Assembly: GCA_964384375.1 (NCBI GenBank)
Contig: CAYLLN010000029.1
Location: forward strand, 10,775-74,774
From: CAYLLN01 sp964384375
GTDB taxonomy: Bacteria > Planctomycetota > Planctomycetia > Pirellulales > Pirellulaceae
Direction: 5' to 3'
DNA: 64,000 nt
Shown: piece by piece, positions 9,216-18,245 of the stretch
Position numbering within the stretch: position 1 is the stretch's first letter
Layout: each line of letters opens with the position of its first letter
The notes under the pieces: generated by a model
Seen by the model: the letters and a program-made list of their open reading frames with translations, nothing else
Database searches by the model: none
Told to the model about the DNA's origin: nothing
Translations under genes and position numbers: made by a program

Positions 9216-10231
9216 TACTTCGGCACCGGCAACGGCACCGTCTCCATGAGACGGCTGATCACGTTATCCACGGTCACTCCCTCGGCCTCCGCCCGGTAGC
9301 CGACAAGGATGCGATGCCGGAGCGTCGGATGCACCAGGGCCCGAATGTCCTCGGCGGTCGCGTGATTGCGGCCGGAAATGAGCGCCCGAGCCTTCGCTCC
9401 CAGCACCATGTATTGCGCGGCCCGCGTGCCGGCTCCCCAGCTCACCCAGTCGTTCACGAACGCCGGCGTGCCGGTTTGCCCCGGCCGGCTGGCGGCGGCG
9501 AGTCGCACGGCATAGCGAATCACATCTTCAGCGATGGGGACTTTCTGCACGACTTCGTGAAACCGCCGCACGTCGTCGCCGGTGAACAGTGCCTCAATCG
9601 GCGCCGGCCGCCGCGAGGTCGTCTGCTTCACGACGGCGACTTCGTCGTTTTCGGGCAAGTAGTCGATCAGCACGTTGAACATGAACCGGTCGAGCTGCGC
9701 CTCGGGAAGCGGATACGTCCCTTCCATCTCGATCGGGTTCTGTGTGGCGAGCACGAAGAACGGTTCTTCGAGCGGGTAGCGGGTTCCGGCGACCGTGACC
9801 TGGTGCTCCTGCATCGCTTCGAGCAGTGCCGCCTGCGTCTTGGGCGGCGTGCGGTTAATTTCGTCGGCCAGAATCACGTTCCCGAAGATCGGCCCTTTGA
9901 CGAACTGCATCCGGCGATGCCCGTCGGCCTCTTGCTCTAGAATCTCCGTCCCGGTGATGTCCGCCGGCATCAGGTCGGGCGTGAACTGAATGCGCTGGAA
10001 CTTGAGGTGAAAAATCTGGGCGATCGACCGGACGAGCAGCGTCTTGGCGAGCCCCGGCGCGCCGGTAATCAGGCAGTGCCCGCCGGCGAACAGGCTGATG
10101 AGGAGCTGCTCGATCACGTCGGCTTGCCCGACGATCACCTTCGACAGCTCCGCATCGATCCGCCCGCGGCTGGCGCGGAGTGATTCCACGGTTTGTTGTT
10201 CTAACGCGAATGCATCAACTTCGGTTGTCAT
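9215..10231 (-). CDS. moxR: MoxR-family AAA+ ATPase
   Basis: 338 residues. Walker A is GAPGLAKT at residues 57-64, Walker B is ILADEINR ending at about residue 127, and sensor 1 is ATQNP at 162-166, all typical of MoxR proteins. MoxR ATPases act as chaperones that mature or remodel VWA-domain partners; here two VWA-type proteins and a DUF58 protein are in the same operon. The gene starts seven bases after the DUF4159 stop and is followed by a hairpin. This is one of the most secure assignments in the window. Confidence 0.95.
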   Translation of the reverse strand: MTTEVDAFALEQQTVESLRASRGRIDAELSKVIVGQADVIEQLLISLFAGGHCLITGAPGLAKTLLVRSIAQIFHLKFQRIQFTPDLMPADITGTEILEQEADGHRRMQFVKGPIFGNVILADEINRTPPKTQAALLEAMQEHQVTVAGTRYPLEEPFFVLATQNPIEMEGTYPLPEAQLDRFMFNVLIDYLPENDEVAVVKQTTSRRPAPIEALFTGDDVRRFHEVVQKVPIAEDVIRYAVRLAAASRPGQTGTPAFVNDWVSWGAGTRAAQYMVLGAKARALISGRNHATAEDIRALVHPTLRHRILVGYRAEAEGVTVDNVISRLMETVPLPVPK

Positions 10232-10238
10232 TGGTCTC

Positions 10239-11093
10239 CTAATGCGTCATCGCATACGTCACCACGTTGATTCCCAGCGGGTACGACCACTTCTCGGAGT
10301 ACTGCTTGAAATAATCGACCGCCCACCCCTCGCGCTCCCAGCCGTCGCCGACGTCGGTGTTGTGGCCAATGAAGGCCATCATCCGCCCCTTGTCGTCATA
10401 AACCCCGTAGTAATGAACATCGACCGCCGATGGATCCCACGGGCGATCGGTCGAAAAGCCGCTTTGCCAATCGGAATGGATGCTCGGAATCTGCGGCCGC
10501 TTCTTCAGGTCATAGACGGTGTGAAAGATCGGGTGCTCGAGCGGCACTTCTTTGGGTTCGCGGTCGGGGAAGACCCGCTTCAGGTTCTCGTAGAAATTCA
10601 GCCACTCCTCCTCGCCCCAGAAGTCATCGACCCAGAGGAAGCCGCCGTTCTGGCAATAGCGCCGCAGAGCGAGCACCTCTTCCTCTTCCAGAAACATGCC
10701 GCCGGGCTCGATCATATAAACGAGCGGATAGTCGAAGAGCTTCTCGTCGGTCAGCTCGACGATCTTGCCGTGCGGGTCGGCGGGAATCGCCGTGAGCTGG
10801 TGCAGGCGATACGAGAAATTCAAATCGGCATCGGGATAGTCGGTGTCCCAGCCGCCGCCGCGCCTCCGACCGTAAGAGTTGTAACGGACGCGGGCAAACG
10901 TGAAGACGTCCTCTTTGAACCGCTCGTCGTTCGACCATTCTGGCACTCCACCGCGATCGACATCCTCCGGGCGGAACTCCCGCTCCCACCACGGCCGGCT
11001 CCGGTAGCGGCCGCGCTGTGCGACTGCGAACGTGGCAGTCACCGCGACGAGCGCAGCAACCGACAGGGCGATCAGCCATCGTTTTGAGCTCAT
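10239..11093 (-). CDS. DUF4159 secreted protein
   Basis: 284 residues with an N-terminal signal-like helix (SVAALVAVTATFAVAQ). The body carries DUF4159 hallmarks: FTFARVRYNS, DLNFSYRLHQLT, a 'YPLVYMIEPGG' strand, and RRYCQNGGFLWVDDFWGEEE around residues 148-170. This fold resembles the GATase-like domains of its operon partners. ATG overlaps the stop of the upstream TPR gene by four bases (ATGA). DUF4159 proteins regularly accompany MoxR, DUF58 and BatA in planctomycetes, but no biochemical role is established. Confidence 0.88.
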   Translation of the reverse strand: MSSKRWLIALSVAALVAVTATFAVAQRGRYRSRPWWEREFRPEDVDRGGVPEWSNDERFKEDVFTFARVRYNSYGRRRGGGWDTDYPDADLNFSYRLHQLTAIPADPHGKIVELTDEKLFDYPLVYMIEPGGMFLEEEEVLALRRYCQNGGFLWVDDFWGEEEWLNFYENLKRVFPDREPKEVPLEHPIFHTVYDLKKRPQIPSIHSDWQSGFSTDRPWDPSAVDVHYYGVYDDKGRMMAFIGHNTDVGDGWEREGWAVDYFKQYSEKWSYPLGINVVTYAMTH

Positions 11094-13768
11094 GGGGAAG
11101 CTGCTGGGGGTGTGGCGGGTGGAGTGTCGGCAGGAGGTTTTTCGGCGGGTTTCGAGTCAGCAGGGGGAGCAGCCGGCGGCTTGGCATTGCCTGAATTCTG
11201 GTCCATCGCCCGCACGATTTCGAGCAGCCGGGCATGAGCGGCGCGGTATCGCGGTGTTTCGTCGAGGGCCAGCAGGGCGTGCCGTTTCGCTGCTGGCAAA
11301 TCCCCAGCCGATTGGAGCGCGGTCGCAAGCTGCAAATGGAGGGCCGCCGGGTCAATCGGATCGAGCAGCAAGAGCGCCTGGTAGCTGCCAATTGCCAGCG
11401 GCTGCTCGCCCAGCTTCTCGGCCGCAGCAGCTTGGGCCCGATGCGGACGCGGCTCCAGCGGATTCACCGCGAGCCACCGCTCGGCGACCTTTTTTTCCGC
11501 TTCCCACTCGCCCGCCGCTGCGTAGATTTCCGCCAGTCGGGCAAACGCTTCGACATCGTCAGCCGACAGGGTTGTCAGTTTTTCGAGCGCCGCGCGCTCC
11601 TCGGCCGACTCGCTGAGCTTTCGATGCACCTGGGCCAGCATCCGATACGGGCTGTCCGCACCAGCCGCTTCGGGATACAGCTCTCGCATCTTCGCCAGCG
11701 GCTCCTTCGCTTCGGCCCATTTCTCCGCGGTGATCAGCCCCTGCGCCAACCGCGCGAGGGCGGCATAGTTGTTTGGATGGTCCTTGAGCCACGTCGCGAT
11801 CACTTCCGGCGTGGCCCGCCGCGGCAGTTCGGGCTCGGCCCAATCGGCCTTCGGTGCGAGGGCATTCGCCTTCTCGCGAGCGAACTTGGCGAAGTCGTCG
11901 TCGAGCTGCTTGACCGAGCCAGTGTAGCGGCCCAGCGATTCGTTGATCGGCATGCCGACGCCCAGATCGACGAGCACCCGCTTCAGCGTGTCGATGCCGT
12001 GCTTCTGCACCAAGTATTCAACGACGAGCGACGACTCGAAATAGGCGAACTGCAAATGTAGCGGCGATTCGGGGCTAAGAAACGCACCGCTCAGCTCACT
12101 CACCGGCGTCAACTCGTCGCCGAGCAGCATCTGCCGGTACTGCGGATTCATCGCCTGGCCCCAGGTCGGGTCGGCCAACCGCTCTTCATAGACCGAGATT
12201 CCCTCGGAGAGCCACCGCGGCATCTTGTTATTCGTTTTGCTGAGCGTGACGACGTGGCAGAACTCGTGCCAGAGCGTTGCCTCCCAGCACGACGGACTTT
12301 CCCCTTGCGAGGCCGGGCTATTGGCCGTGATGACCGTGCCGAAGCAGACGCCGAGGAAACCCGAGCCCCCCGGCAGGCCAAACGTGCGGATCGCAAAGTC
12401 CTGCTGCCGCGGGAACATCTCGACAATGACGGGGCCGGTGAGCGTTACGTCGTACTTGGCACAAAGCGTTTGACGGGCTCGCTTTAGAAGATCGAGAACA
12501 CGGTGGCCATAAATCTCCGATTCACGGGCATCCATGCGGACGATGATGCCGTCCTCTTCAAGCGTCCGGAACTTCGCCAGGTTTTCTTGCAACGTGACGA
12601 GGTTGTGGGCCACGACGTTGTAACCGTCGAGATCGTTCACCGTACCGGCGAGCTTCCACCCTTCCTCTTCCTTTCCCAGCCGCAACAGATCCTGCGAAAG
12701 CTGCAGTTTCGCCGGGAGGTAATTTGGATCGAAGGCGAGCGCCTGCCGCTGGTATTTTTCTCCTTCGGCAAAGCGGTACTTCTGCGAGAGTTTTTGTCCG
12801 ATCAGGAAATCGACCTCCGGATTGGCCGGCCAATGTCGCAAGGCAGCGGCCCGGTGCTTCGCTTCCTCGTCGGGCTTGTTCCGCAGGTGCGCGAGCACGG
12901 CCCGATACGCCGCGGCTTTCGGCTGATGCGGATTGACCAAAACGACCTGCTGCAAGACCTTGTCCGCCTCGTCGTACCGCTCCGCATCGACGTGTTCATC
13001 GACGAGCATCAGCAGCGACGGTACATGGCTCGGATTGATCTTCAGAGCCGCTTGCAAACTCTCGGTCGCCTTCTCGCCGTCGCTCGGCGCGAACGCGCGA
13101 GCCAGGCCAAAGTGCGCTTCGGGGTCGCCCGCGTCGAGCTTGATTGCCTGGGCATAGGCCTGCGACGCGAGGGCATAGTCGTGCTTCGAAAGCGCGAGCT
13201 CGCCGCTGGCCAGAAACGTCTCGGCGTAGTTCGGCTGGCGGCGTTTGACGACGTTATAGTACTTGTCGAGCACCTCCTTCGGGTCCAACCCCTGGCTCAG
13301 AAAGAAGCGGCCAAGCGTGATCTGGCTCACCGCATCGCCGTAACGCCAGGCCTGGGCCTCCACGAGGGTGGCGATCTCTGTCTCCAGCAGCTTGGCCCGT
13401 TCTAGTTCCTGGTTGTGCCGGCCAACCTCGCGGCCAACCCAGCGGACCTGAATGCTCTGTGGAAACTGCTTGAGCGCCTCGTCCAGCGTCTTCAATGCGT
13501 CGCCATAACGCCCCAGTTCCATCTCGGCCCGCATCTTCACCAGCCGGAGGTTTTCGTTGAACTCGCTGGCCGCGATTCCCTCGGTCGCGCCGGCGATGCA
13601 CTCGGCATACTTACCGGCGCGGAAAAGCTGCTGGCATTCGGCCAATTCCGCGGCAGGAGCAAGCTCCGGCAGAAGAATTAGTGCCGCAAGGACGAGTCCC
13701 GCCAAGGCCGCCGCCCATCCGCGAATCGCGGCGCAAAAGGGCAGACTCCGGACACGTAACCGGTCCAT
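11090..13768 (-). CDS. Secreted TPR protein with HExxH peptidase MA-like domain
   Basis: 892 residues from the chosen ATG, giving a clean signal peptide (IRGWAAALAGLVLAALILLP). The open frame continues upstream to 13960, but that extension is low-quality sequence. TPR-like repeats occupy about residues 40-400. A gluzincin-like domain follows with HEFCH at residues 501-505 and the downstream RWLSEGISVYEE, matching the HExxH...E zinc-protease pattern of the peptidase MA family. More TPRs follow, then a Pro/Ala-rich tail. It is the first gene of the Bat-like operon and is divergent from the DUF1549 gene at 14034. Protease activity is inferred from the motif. Confidence 0.82.
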   Translation of the reverse strand: MDRLRVRSLPFCAAIRGWAAALAGLVLAALILLPELAPAAELAECQQLFRAGKYAECIAGATEGIAASEFNENLRLVKMRAEMELGRYGDALKTLDEALKQFPQSIQVRWVGREVGRHNQELERAKLLETEIATLVEAQAWRYGDAVSQITLGRFFLSQGLDPKEVLDKYYNVVKRRQPNYAETFLASGELALSKHDYALASQAYAQAIKLDAGDPEAHFGLARAFAPSDGEKATESLQAALKINPSHVPSLLMLVDEHVDAERYDEADKVLQQVVLVNPHQPKAAAYRAVLAHLRNKPDEEAKHRAAALRHWPANPEVDFLIGQKLSQKYRFAEGEKYQRQALAFDPNYLPAKLQLSQDLLRLGKEEEGWKLAGTVNDLDGYNVVAHNLVTLQENLAKFRTLEEDGIIVRMDARESEIYGHRVLDLLKRARQTLCAKYDVTLTGPVIVEMFPRQQDFAIRTFGLPGGSGFLGVCFGTVITANSPASQGESPSCWEATLWHEFCHVVTLSKTNNKMPRWLSEGISVYEERLADPTWGQAMNPQYRQMLLGDELTPVSELSGAFLSPESPLHLQFAYFESSLVVEYLVQKHGIDTLKRVLVDLGVGMPINESLGRYTGSVKQLDDDFAKFAREKANALAPKADWAEPELPRRATPEVIATWLKDHPNNYAALARLAQGLITAEKWAEAKEPLAKMRELYPEAAGADSPYRMLAQVHRKLSESAEERAALEKLTTLSADDVEAFARLAEIYAAAGEWEAEKKVAERWLAVNPLEPRPHRAQAAAAEKLGEQPLAIGSYQALLLLDPIDPAALHLQLATALQSAGDLPAAKRHALLALDETPRYRAAHARLLEIVRAMDQNSGNAKPPAAPPADSKPAEKPPADTPPATPPAASP

Positions 13769-14033
13769 GGGCGGGAAACTCGGGTTCGGGCGGACATCCC
13801 GGTGCGGCTCCCCTACAAGTCCGGCCCCCAAGCCAGGCCCGACCCTCCAGCCGCACTGACGCCCCGATTCTAACACGATGGCGAGCGGAGTTCCAAGCTG
13901 ACGCGTCATTGTCGCCTTTCTGCGCGAAAGGACGTTCGTTCGCGGAGCGAACGACGACATTCTTCATGGTACAATTTTCTAGCCAACGAATCGGAGGCGG
14001 GACGACGAGGCAAAAGGCGGTGTGAGGGGAACC
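13769..14033. promoter_or_regulatory. Divergent intergenic region
   Basis: 265 bases between two divergent genes, so it should hold promoters for both. A hairpin at 13936-13954 has arms TCGTTCGC and GCGAACGA around a GGA loop. No -35/-10 pair was clear enough to call. A GAGGGG ribosome site lies just before the plus-strand ATG at 14034. Confidence 0.4.
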
Positions 14034-15989
14034 ATGCGTAAGGCGCTAGGGCGATCGTGCTTGCTCGGTGCATGCTTCGCACTAGTCCTCGCTGGTGCGC
14101 CACTGCTCGCTCAAGAGGACGTTGCCGAAACCACGAACAAGCCGGCCGTTGATACCAGGCCAATCGTCGAAACGCCGATCACCGATGCGGATCGGGAACA
14201 TTGGGCGTTCCAGCCAGTCGTTCGGCCCAAGCTGCCGGCGGTAAACGCTGCCTCGTGGCCGCGGAACGCCATCGACACGTTCGTGCTGGCCAAACTGGAA
14301 AAAGAAATCCTCACTCCAGCACGCGAAGCCGGCAGGACGACGCTCCTCCGGCGATTGTCGTTCGATCTCCGCGGACTTCCCCCTTCGCCTGATGAGTTGA
14401 CGGCGTTTGACAGTGACGAGCGGCCCGACGCTTACGAGCGGCTAGTCGATCGTTTGCTCACCAGTCCGCAGTATGGCGAGCGGTGGGCGCAGCACTGGCT
14501 CGACCTGGCCCGCTTTGCCGAAACCGACGGCTTTGAGCACGATAAGGTCCGCCCGCAGGCATGGAAATATCGCGACTGGGTCATCGCGGCACTCAATGCC
14601 GACGTGCCGTACGACGAGTTTGTGACGCGGCAAGTGGCGGGGGAGAAGGGTTCAGGGTTCGGGGTTCAGGGTTCAGGAAGTTCCCCATCTGAGATTGCTA
14701 CGGCGTTTTGCCTGGCCGGGCCTGATATGCCCGACATCAACGATCAGGTCGAACGGCGGCACATTTTGCTCAACGAACTGACGGCGACGGTCGGTTCCGC
14801 ACTGCTCGGTCTGCAAATGGGATGTGCCCAGTGCCACGACCACAAGTACGATCCGATCAGCCAGGCCGATTTTTATCGCCTGCGGGCCGTGTTCGAATCG
14901 GCGGTGCCGACGCTCAAGCGCGACGTCCCTTACAACCTGCTCGCCGAGCAGAAACAAACCGAACCGGCTCGCTTCTGGATACGCGGCGACCATCGCCGGC
15001 CTGGAGTCGAGGTGCTGCCCGGATTCCCGCGAATTGCTGTGCGTGTGGAACCTGGAGTTCGGAATGCAGATTTGCAACCGCGAGTTGGATTGGCGACATG
15101 GCTATTTGCGAGTGAGAATCCGCTCACGGCGCGCGTGATGGTCAATCGACTCTGGCAGCAGCACTTCGGCCGGGGCATCTTCGACACGCCCAGCGACGTG
15201 GGTCTGATCAATGCCGGACCCACTCATCCCGAACTTCTCGACTGGTTGGCCGTCGAGTTTTGTGAGGGTGGCTGGGGGGTGAAGCGGATGCAGCGGCGGA
15301 TGGTGAATTCTGCCGCATATCGGCAGACGTCAGCATCACGTCGTCTCGATGGCGAATCCATTCGCGAAGCGATGCTGGCCGCGGCGGGACTTCTGGTGAC
15401 CGATCAGGGCGGCCCCGGCGTGATGCCGCCGCTGCCGCCGGAACTGACGGGGACGCTCCTAAAGGGGCAGTGGCAGGAAAGTCCCGACGAGGCGGATCAC
15501 TACCGCCGCAGCATTTATATCTTCGCCCGCCGCAATCTTCGCTATCCGATCTTCGAAGCCTTCGATCGCCCCGACGGCAACGCGAGTTGTCCGATTCGTG
15601 GCCGTTCGACGACGGCCCCGCAGTCGCTGCTCCTGTTCAATAGCGAGTTTTCGCTGCTGGCGGCCAGGCATTTGGCGGGAAGGATTGTTAGGGGGCAGGA
15701 GACAGGGGACAGGGGACAGGAGTCAGGAGACAGGGGGCAGGGGACAGAGGCGCAGGTCCAGCAGTTGTATTCTTTGGCACTGTCGCGAAACGCCACAAAG
15801 CACGAAGTGCAGACGCTCACGAGATTCCTGAAGGAGCAGCGCGAGCGGCTGGCACGCGAGGCTCGCCCGCGCGATGAGCTGGCCCTGCCAGTCGATTGCC
15901 CCGCTGGCGTCGATCCGTACGCAGCTGCCGCACTCGTCGATGCGTGCTTGGCGATCTTCAATACGAATGAGTTTCTGTATGTGGATTGA
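14034..15989 (+). CDS. DUF1549/DUF1553 domain protein with repeat-derived insertions
   Basis: 651 residues with a signal peptide (LLGACFALVLAGAPLLAQ). DUF1549 has 'YGERWAQHWLDLARFAETDG' and a c-type heme-like CAQCH at residues 264-268. DUF1553 follows (NPLTARVMVNRLWQQHFGRG) and ends in the usual NTNEFLYVD. Unlike the protein at 43854, there is no N-terminal PSCyt1 domain, and no DUF1501 partner follows. Three short segments (GSGFGVQGSG, the 'RVEPGVRNADL' linker and RGQETGDRGQESGDRGQ) coincide with heptanucleotide arrays. A GTG at 14022 also opens the frame, but the ATG has the ribosome site. Family members are large planctomycete surface/periplasmic proteins of unproven function. Confidence 0.85.
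   Translation: MRKALGRSCLLGACFALVLAGAPLLAQEDVAETTNKPAVDTRPIVETPITDADREHWAFQPVVRPKLPAVNAASWPRNAIDTFVLAKLEKEILTPAREAGRTTLLRRLSFDLRGLPPSPDELTAFDSDERPDAYERLVDRLLTSPQYGERWAQHWLDLARFAETDGFEHDKVRPQAWKYRDWVIAALNADVPYDEFVTRQVAGEKGSGFGVQGSGSSPSEIATAFCLAGPDMPDINDQVERRHILLNELTATVGSALLGLQMGCAQCHDHKYDPISQADFYRLRAVFESAVPTLKRDVPYNLLAEQKQTEPARFWIRGDHRRPGVEVLPGFPRIAVRVEPGVRNADLQPRVGLATWLFASENPLTARVMVNRLWQQHFGRGIFDTPSDVGLINAGPTHPELLDWLAVEFCEGGWGVKRMQRRMVNSAAYRQTSASRRLDGESIREAMLAAAGLLVTDQGGPGVMPPLPPELTGTLLKGQWQESPDEADHYRRSIYIFARRNLRYPIFEAFDRPDGNASCPIRGRSTTAPQSLLLFNSEFSLLAARHLAGRIVRGQETGDRGQESGDRGQGTEAQVQQLYSLALSRNATKHEVQTLTRFLKEQRERLAREARPRDELALPVDCPAGVDPYAAAALVDACLAIFNTNEFLYVD
14648..14677 (+). repeat. Heptanucleotide array (GGGTTCA)n inside the DUF1549 domain
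   Basis: Four consecutive seven-base units of GGGTTCA or GGGTTCG plus a partial unit. It encodes a Gly/Ser-rich insertion directly after the conserved 'YDEFVTRQVAGE' segment, where homologues normally continue without such a stretch. Confidence 0.8.
15044..15078 (+). repeat. Degenerate heptanucleotide array between DUF1549 and DUF1553
   Basis: About five seven-base units ending in GGA or AGA (for example GTGTGGA, ACCTGGA, GTTCGGA). Read on the other strand it resembles the CCGCATT-type array at 22441-22475. It lies in the linker between the two domains. Confidence 0.5.
15691..15746 (+). repeat. Heptanucleotide array (GGRRNCA)x8 inside the DUF1553 domain
   Basis: Exactly eight seven-base units such as GGGGACA, GGAGACA and GGAGTCA. 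Because three units make 21 bases, the translated product has a seven-residue period (RGQETGD, RGQESGD). The same unit type recurs at 22363-22407. Confidence 0.85.
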
Positions 15990-16034
15990 TGGCTCGGCGA
16001 CGAGTCGATTAGCGGACGCAGAGGCGAAGCGATC

Positions 16035-16064
16035 TTTTCCTCGCTGGCGCGTCGGGTTAGTGTG
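16035..16064 (-). repeat. Probable dispersed planctomycete intergenic repeat
   Basis: On the minus strand this begins CACACTAACCCGACGCGCCA and continues GCGAGGAAAA. I recall this string recurring between genes in Pirellulales genomes (read by chance as NPTRQRG). Only one copy is seen here, so the call rests on memory. Confidence 0.4.
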
Positions 16065-16070
16065 TTGGGC

Positions 16071-16571
16071 ATGGCAAGTGATGTGACGAGCGTGAAAGCG
16101 AAGCTCGGTTGGGGGCCGCTGGTCGCTGGCGGTCTCTTGCTTGCCAATATCGTCGTGCCGCTCGTGTGGGGCGACGTTTATCCGTTCACGTCGGCGCCGA
16201 TGTTTCGCGACAATCCGCGGCAGTGCTGCAACTACCGCGTGATTGGCCCGGACGGTGAAGAGTTGCCGGCCGAAGACTGGCTGTGCCACCGCATCTACGA
16301 CGGCAATCCAGTGGGTTACGGCGTGGGCATCAGACCGCCGCCGATTCTGGAACGGGAGTTCGGCCACGTCTGCACCGAAGACGACATCCGCGCGCATGCC
16401 ACGGCGATGATGCGCCGAGCCGACAATCTCGGCATCGACCGCGTGGAGATCGTGCAGGAGATCATTGGGCCGCTGCCGGATGAGCCACAGCGCGTGGGAG
16501 TTATCGAAACGAAGCGGATCGTTGTTCGTCGGCACACGAGTTCACCACCGACTTTTCCCGCGGGTGACTGA
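16071..16571 (+). CDS. Hypothetical membrane-anchored protein
   Basis: 166 residues from the ATG at 16071; a GTG three codons upstream is an alternative. One N-terminal hydrophobic helix (LVAGGLLLANIVVPLVWG) is followed by a soluble domain beginning 'YPFTSAPMFRDNPRQCCNYRV', which suggests an extracytoplasmic part with possible disulfides. No family was recognised. It ends 18 bases before the LolA-like gene, and the two may be co-transcribed. The DUF1549 gene lies upstream, separated by about 80 bases containing a probable dispersed repeat. Confidence 0.6.
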   Translation: MASDVTSVKAKLGWGPLVAGGLLLANIVVPLVWGDVYPFTSAPMFRDNPRQCCNYRVIGPDGEELPAEDWLCHRIYDGNPVGYGVGIRPPPILEREFGHVCTEDDIRAHATAMMRRADNLGIDRVEIVQEIIGPLPDEPQRVGVIETKRIVVRRHTSSPPTFPAGD

Positions 16572-16589
16572 ATACCGAGGAGACTTCCC

Positions 16590-17564
16590 ATGAAATCCCC
16601 GTGGCGGACGCAACCATTTTCCATCGCCGCGTTCGCACTGTTCGCGGTGGGCAGCGCAACATCCGTCCAAGCCGCCGAAGTGACGCTGGACGACGTGCTC
16701 CGCGTCTGGAAAAAACGGGAAGAGGCGACCCGGACGTTCCGGTTCGAAACGACCGACGACCATCTGGAAGTGAAAGGGATGCCCAGACCGGTGCGCACGA
16801 GCGGACGCCGCATCTTGACCGTGGACGGCGTCAAAATGAAGCACGAAATGATCGGGGATGCTTGGAACGGGATCGACGCTGCCATTCCCATGAATCAAAT
16901 CTCTGCTTTCGATGGTGAGCATGAGAGAGACTTACGCGGACTTGAGAGAAACGACGATTTATTACACTCCACGGGTTGGATTCGGAAACCGGATCGACAC
17001 AGCGATGTCGGAAACATTTTCATTTCGCCGATTTTGCGGCACTATCGTCCCATCGCTGCCACATTTGCGGACATCAAGCTGGACAAGCTCCGCGTCGCAG
17101 GGACAGACACTGTGGATGGCGTCCCCTGCGTCATTCTGGAAGAGACCGGGAAACCGGGCCGGATTGCGAAGTACTTTGTCGCCCCCGGCCGGGAGATGGC
17201 AATTCTCCGCTACGAACGCACTTTTCAAGGACGCAGAGCATCGCAAGCGGAGATCGCTTACATGCGCGATCCGAAGCACGGCTGGGTTCCCGACCGGTGG
17301 AGCGCCGCGATCTTTGAAAGGGGGGATACGCTGATGAGCTCGGGGAGCCACACGGTGACCCACTTCGAGATCAACGTGACCTACTCCAAGGAGATGTTCG
17401 ACGTCGAGTTTCCGCCGGGCACCGAGGTTTTCGACCGGGTGGCGAACAAGAACTTCGTCATCAAGGCCGATGCCAGTTGGCGGGAAGTCCTGCCGGCCGA
17501 GCAAAAGGCCAAATACACGGAGCTGATGAACTCGAACACCGGCGAGCTAATCGGCCGTAAATGA
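16590..17564 (+). CDS. Secreted LolA-like / outer-membrane lipoprotein-sorting-like protein
   Basis: 324 residues with a clear signal peptide (PFSIAAFALFAVGSATSVQA). The mature part begins 'EVTLDDVLRVWKKREEATRTF' and continues as a beta-rich domain like the LolA/LppX superfamily, which bind lipids or lipoproteins in the periplasm. An AGGAGA ribosome site precedes the ATG. The resemblance is at the fold-pattern level only (long beta strands, 'GTDTVDGVPCVILEE', 'FDVEFPPGTEVFD'), so the function is tentative. Similar DUF-type proteins are abundant in planctomycetes. Confidence 0.6.
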   Translation: MKSPWRTQPFSIAAFALFAVGSATSVQAAEVTLDDVLRVWKKREEATRTFRFETTDDHLEVKGMPRPVRTSGRRILTVDGVKMKHEMIGDAWNGIDAAIPMNQISAFDGEHERDLRGLERNDDLLHSTGWIRKPDRHSDVGNIFISPILRHYRPIAATFADIKLDKLRVAGTDTVDGVPCVILEETGKPGRIAKYFVAPGREMAILRYERTFQGRRASQAEIAYMRDPKHGWVPDRWSAAIFERGDTLMSSGSHTVTHFEINVTYSKEMFDVEFPPGTEVFDRVANKNFVIKADASWREVLPAEQKAKYTELMNSNTGELIGRK

Positions 17565-17590
17565 CTCCCGCATGATGGTCGTGGGAGAGC

Positions 17591-17986
17591 CTACTCTGGC
17601 CAGTTGTAAGCCTGGCGCAGGGCACTCGTCACCGCCGATGTGAGTTGCGGCAGGCGAAGCGGTTTGGGGAGAACCGAGAACGCCGCGGCGGCGCGGGCCT
17701 CGGCCACGATCGCGTCGTCGAGGGCCGCCGAAATCAGTATCCACGGCACGGCGACTTCGATTTCCTCCTGTCGCAGGCGGCGGATCGTCTCCAGGCCGGA
17801 GAGCCGCGGCATGTGCATATCGAGCAGCAGCAAATGCACCTCGCGGCGATGCAGCACGTCGAGAGCCTCCTCGCCGTCGCCCGCTTCCAGCGTGTCGAAC
17901 CCCCGACTGCGCAGCACATCGACCAGTGTCGCGCGGAAGTCGCGATCGTCGTCGGCAATCAGGAGTGAGGGGGTTTCGAATTTCAT
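17591..17986 (-). CDS. Single-domain response regulator
   Basis: 131 residues consisting only of a receiver domain. The acidic pocket is ADDD, the phospho-acceptor is in LLLLDMHMP, the Ser switch is in LISA, and the Lys is in LPKP, so all catalytic positions are present. No output domain or kinase is adjacent, so the partner is unknown. The chosen ATG gives a normal receiver N-terminus (MKFETPSLLIADDD); the upstream open frame is a product of a short direct repeat (17982-18028). It is divergent from the MATE gene. Confidence 0.85.
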   Translation of the reverse strand: MKFETPSLLIADDDRDFRATLVDVLRSRGFDTLEAGDGEEALDVLHRREVHLLLLDMHMPRLSGLETIRRLRQEEIEVAVPWILISAALDDAIVAEARAAAAFSVLPKPLRLPQLTSAVTSALRQAYNWPE

Positions 17987-18028
17987 GGCAGCCCAGCTTT
18001 CGTGGCAGCCTGGTTTTTCATGGCAGCC
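17982..18028 (-). repeat. Three-copy 17-18 base direct repeat over the response-regulator start codon
   Basis: The unit GGCTGCCATGAAA (minus strand; ACGAAA in the middle copy) begins three times, 17-18 bases apart. The last copy supplies the start ATG; the first carries a second ATG out of frame. Confidence 0.65.
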
Positions 18029-18245
18029 CAGTCTCGATATCGACTGGTCATCGCAAACGGAGTGCCACGGCTCTTTGCGGCTTGCCGGAGCAAGTTGCCG
18101 GCCGCCGCTCAATCACCAACCCATTGCCCCGTCCGTACTTATATCAATACAATCGAGCCGGGCAATGTCAACCAATGTGCTGGGAATTCTGGCGCGACTG
18201 CCAAAGCCAGCGGCCAAATGCTTCATAGCCGGGCGGAAGAGTGCA

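Noticed and set aside
15691..15746. CRISPR array or VNTR-type regulator
   Set aside because: Units are only seven bases, without spacers, and lie inside a coding frame; a heptanucleotide tandem repeat explains it.
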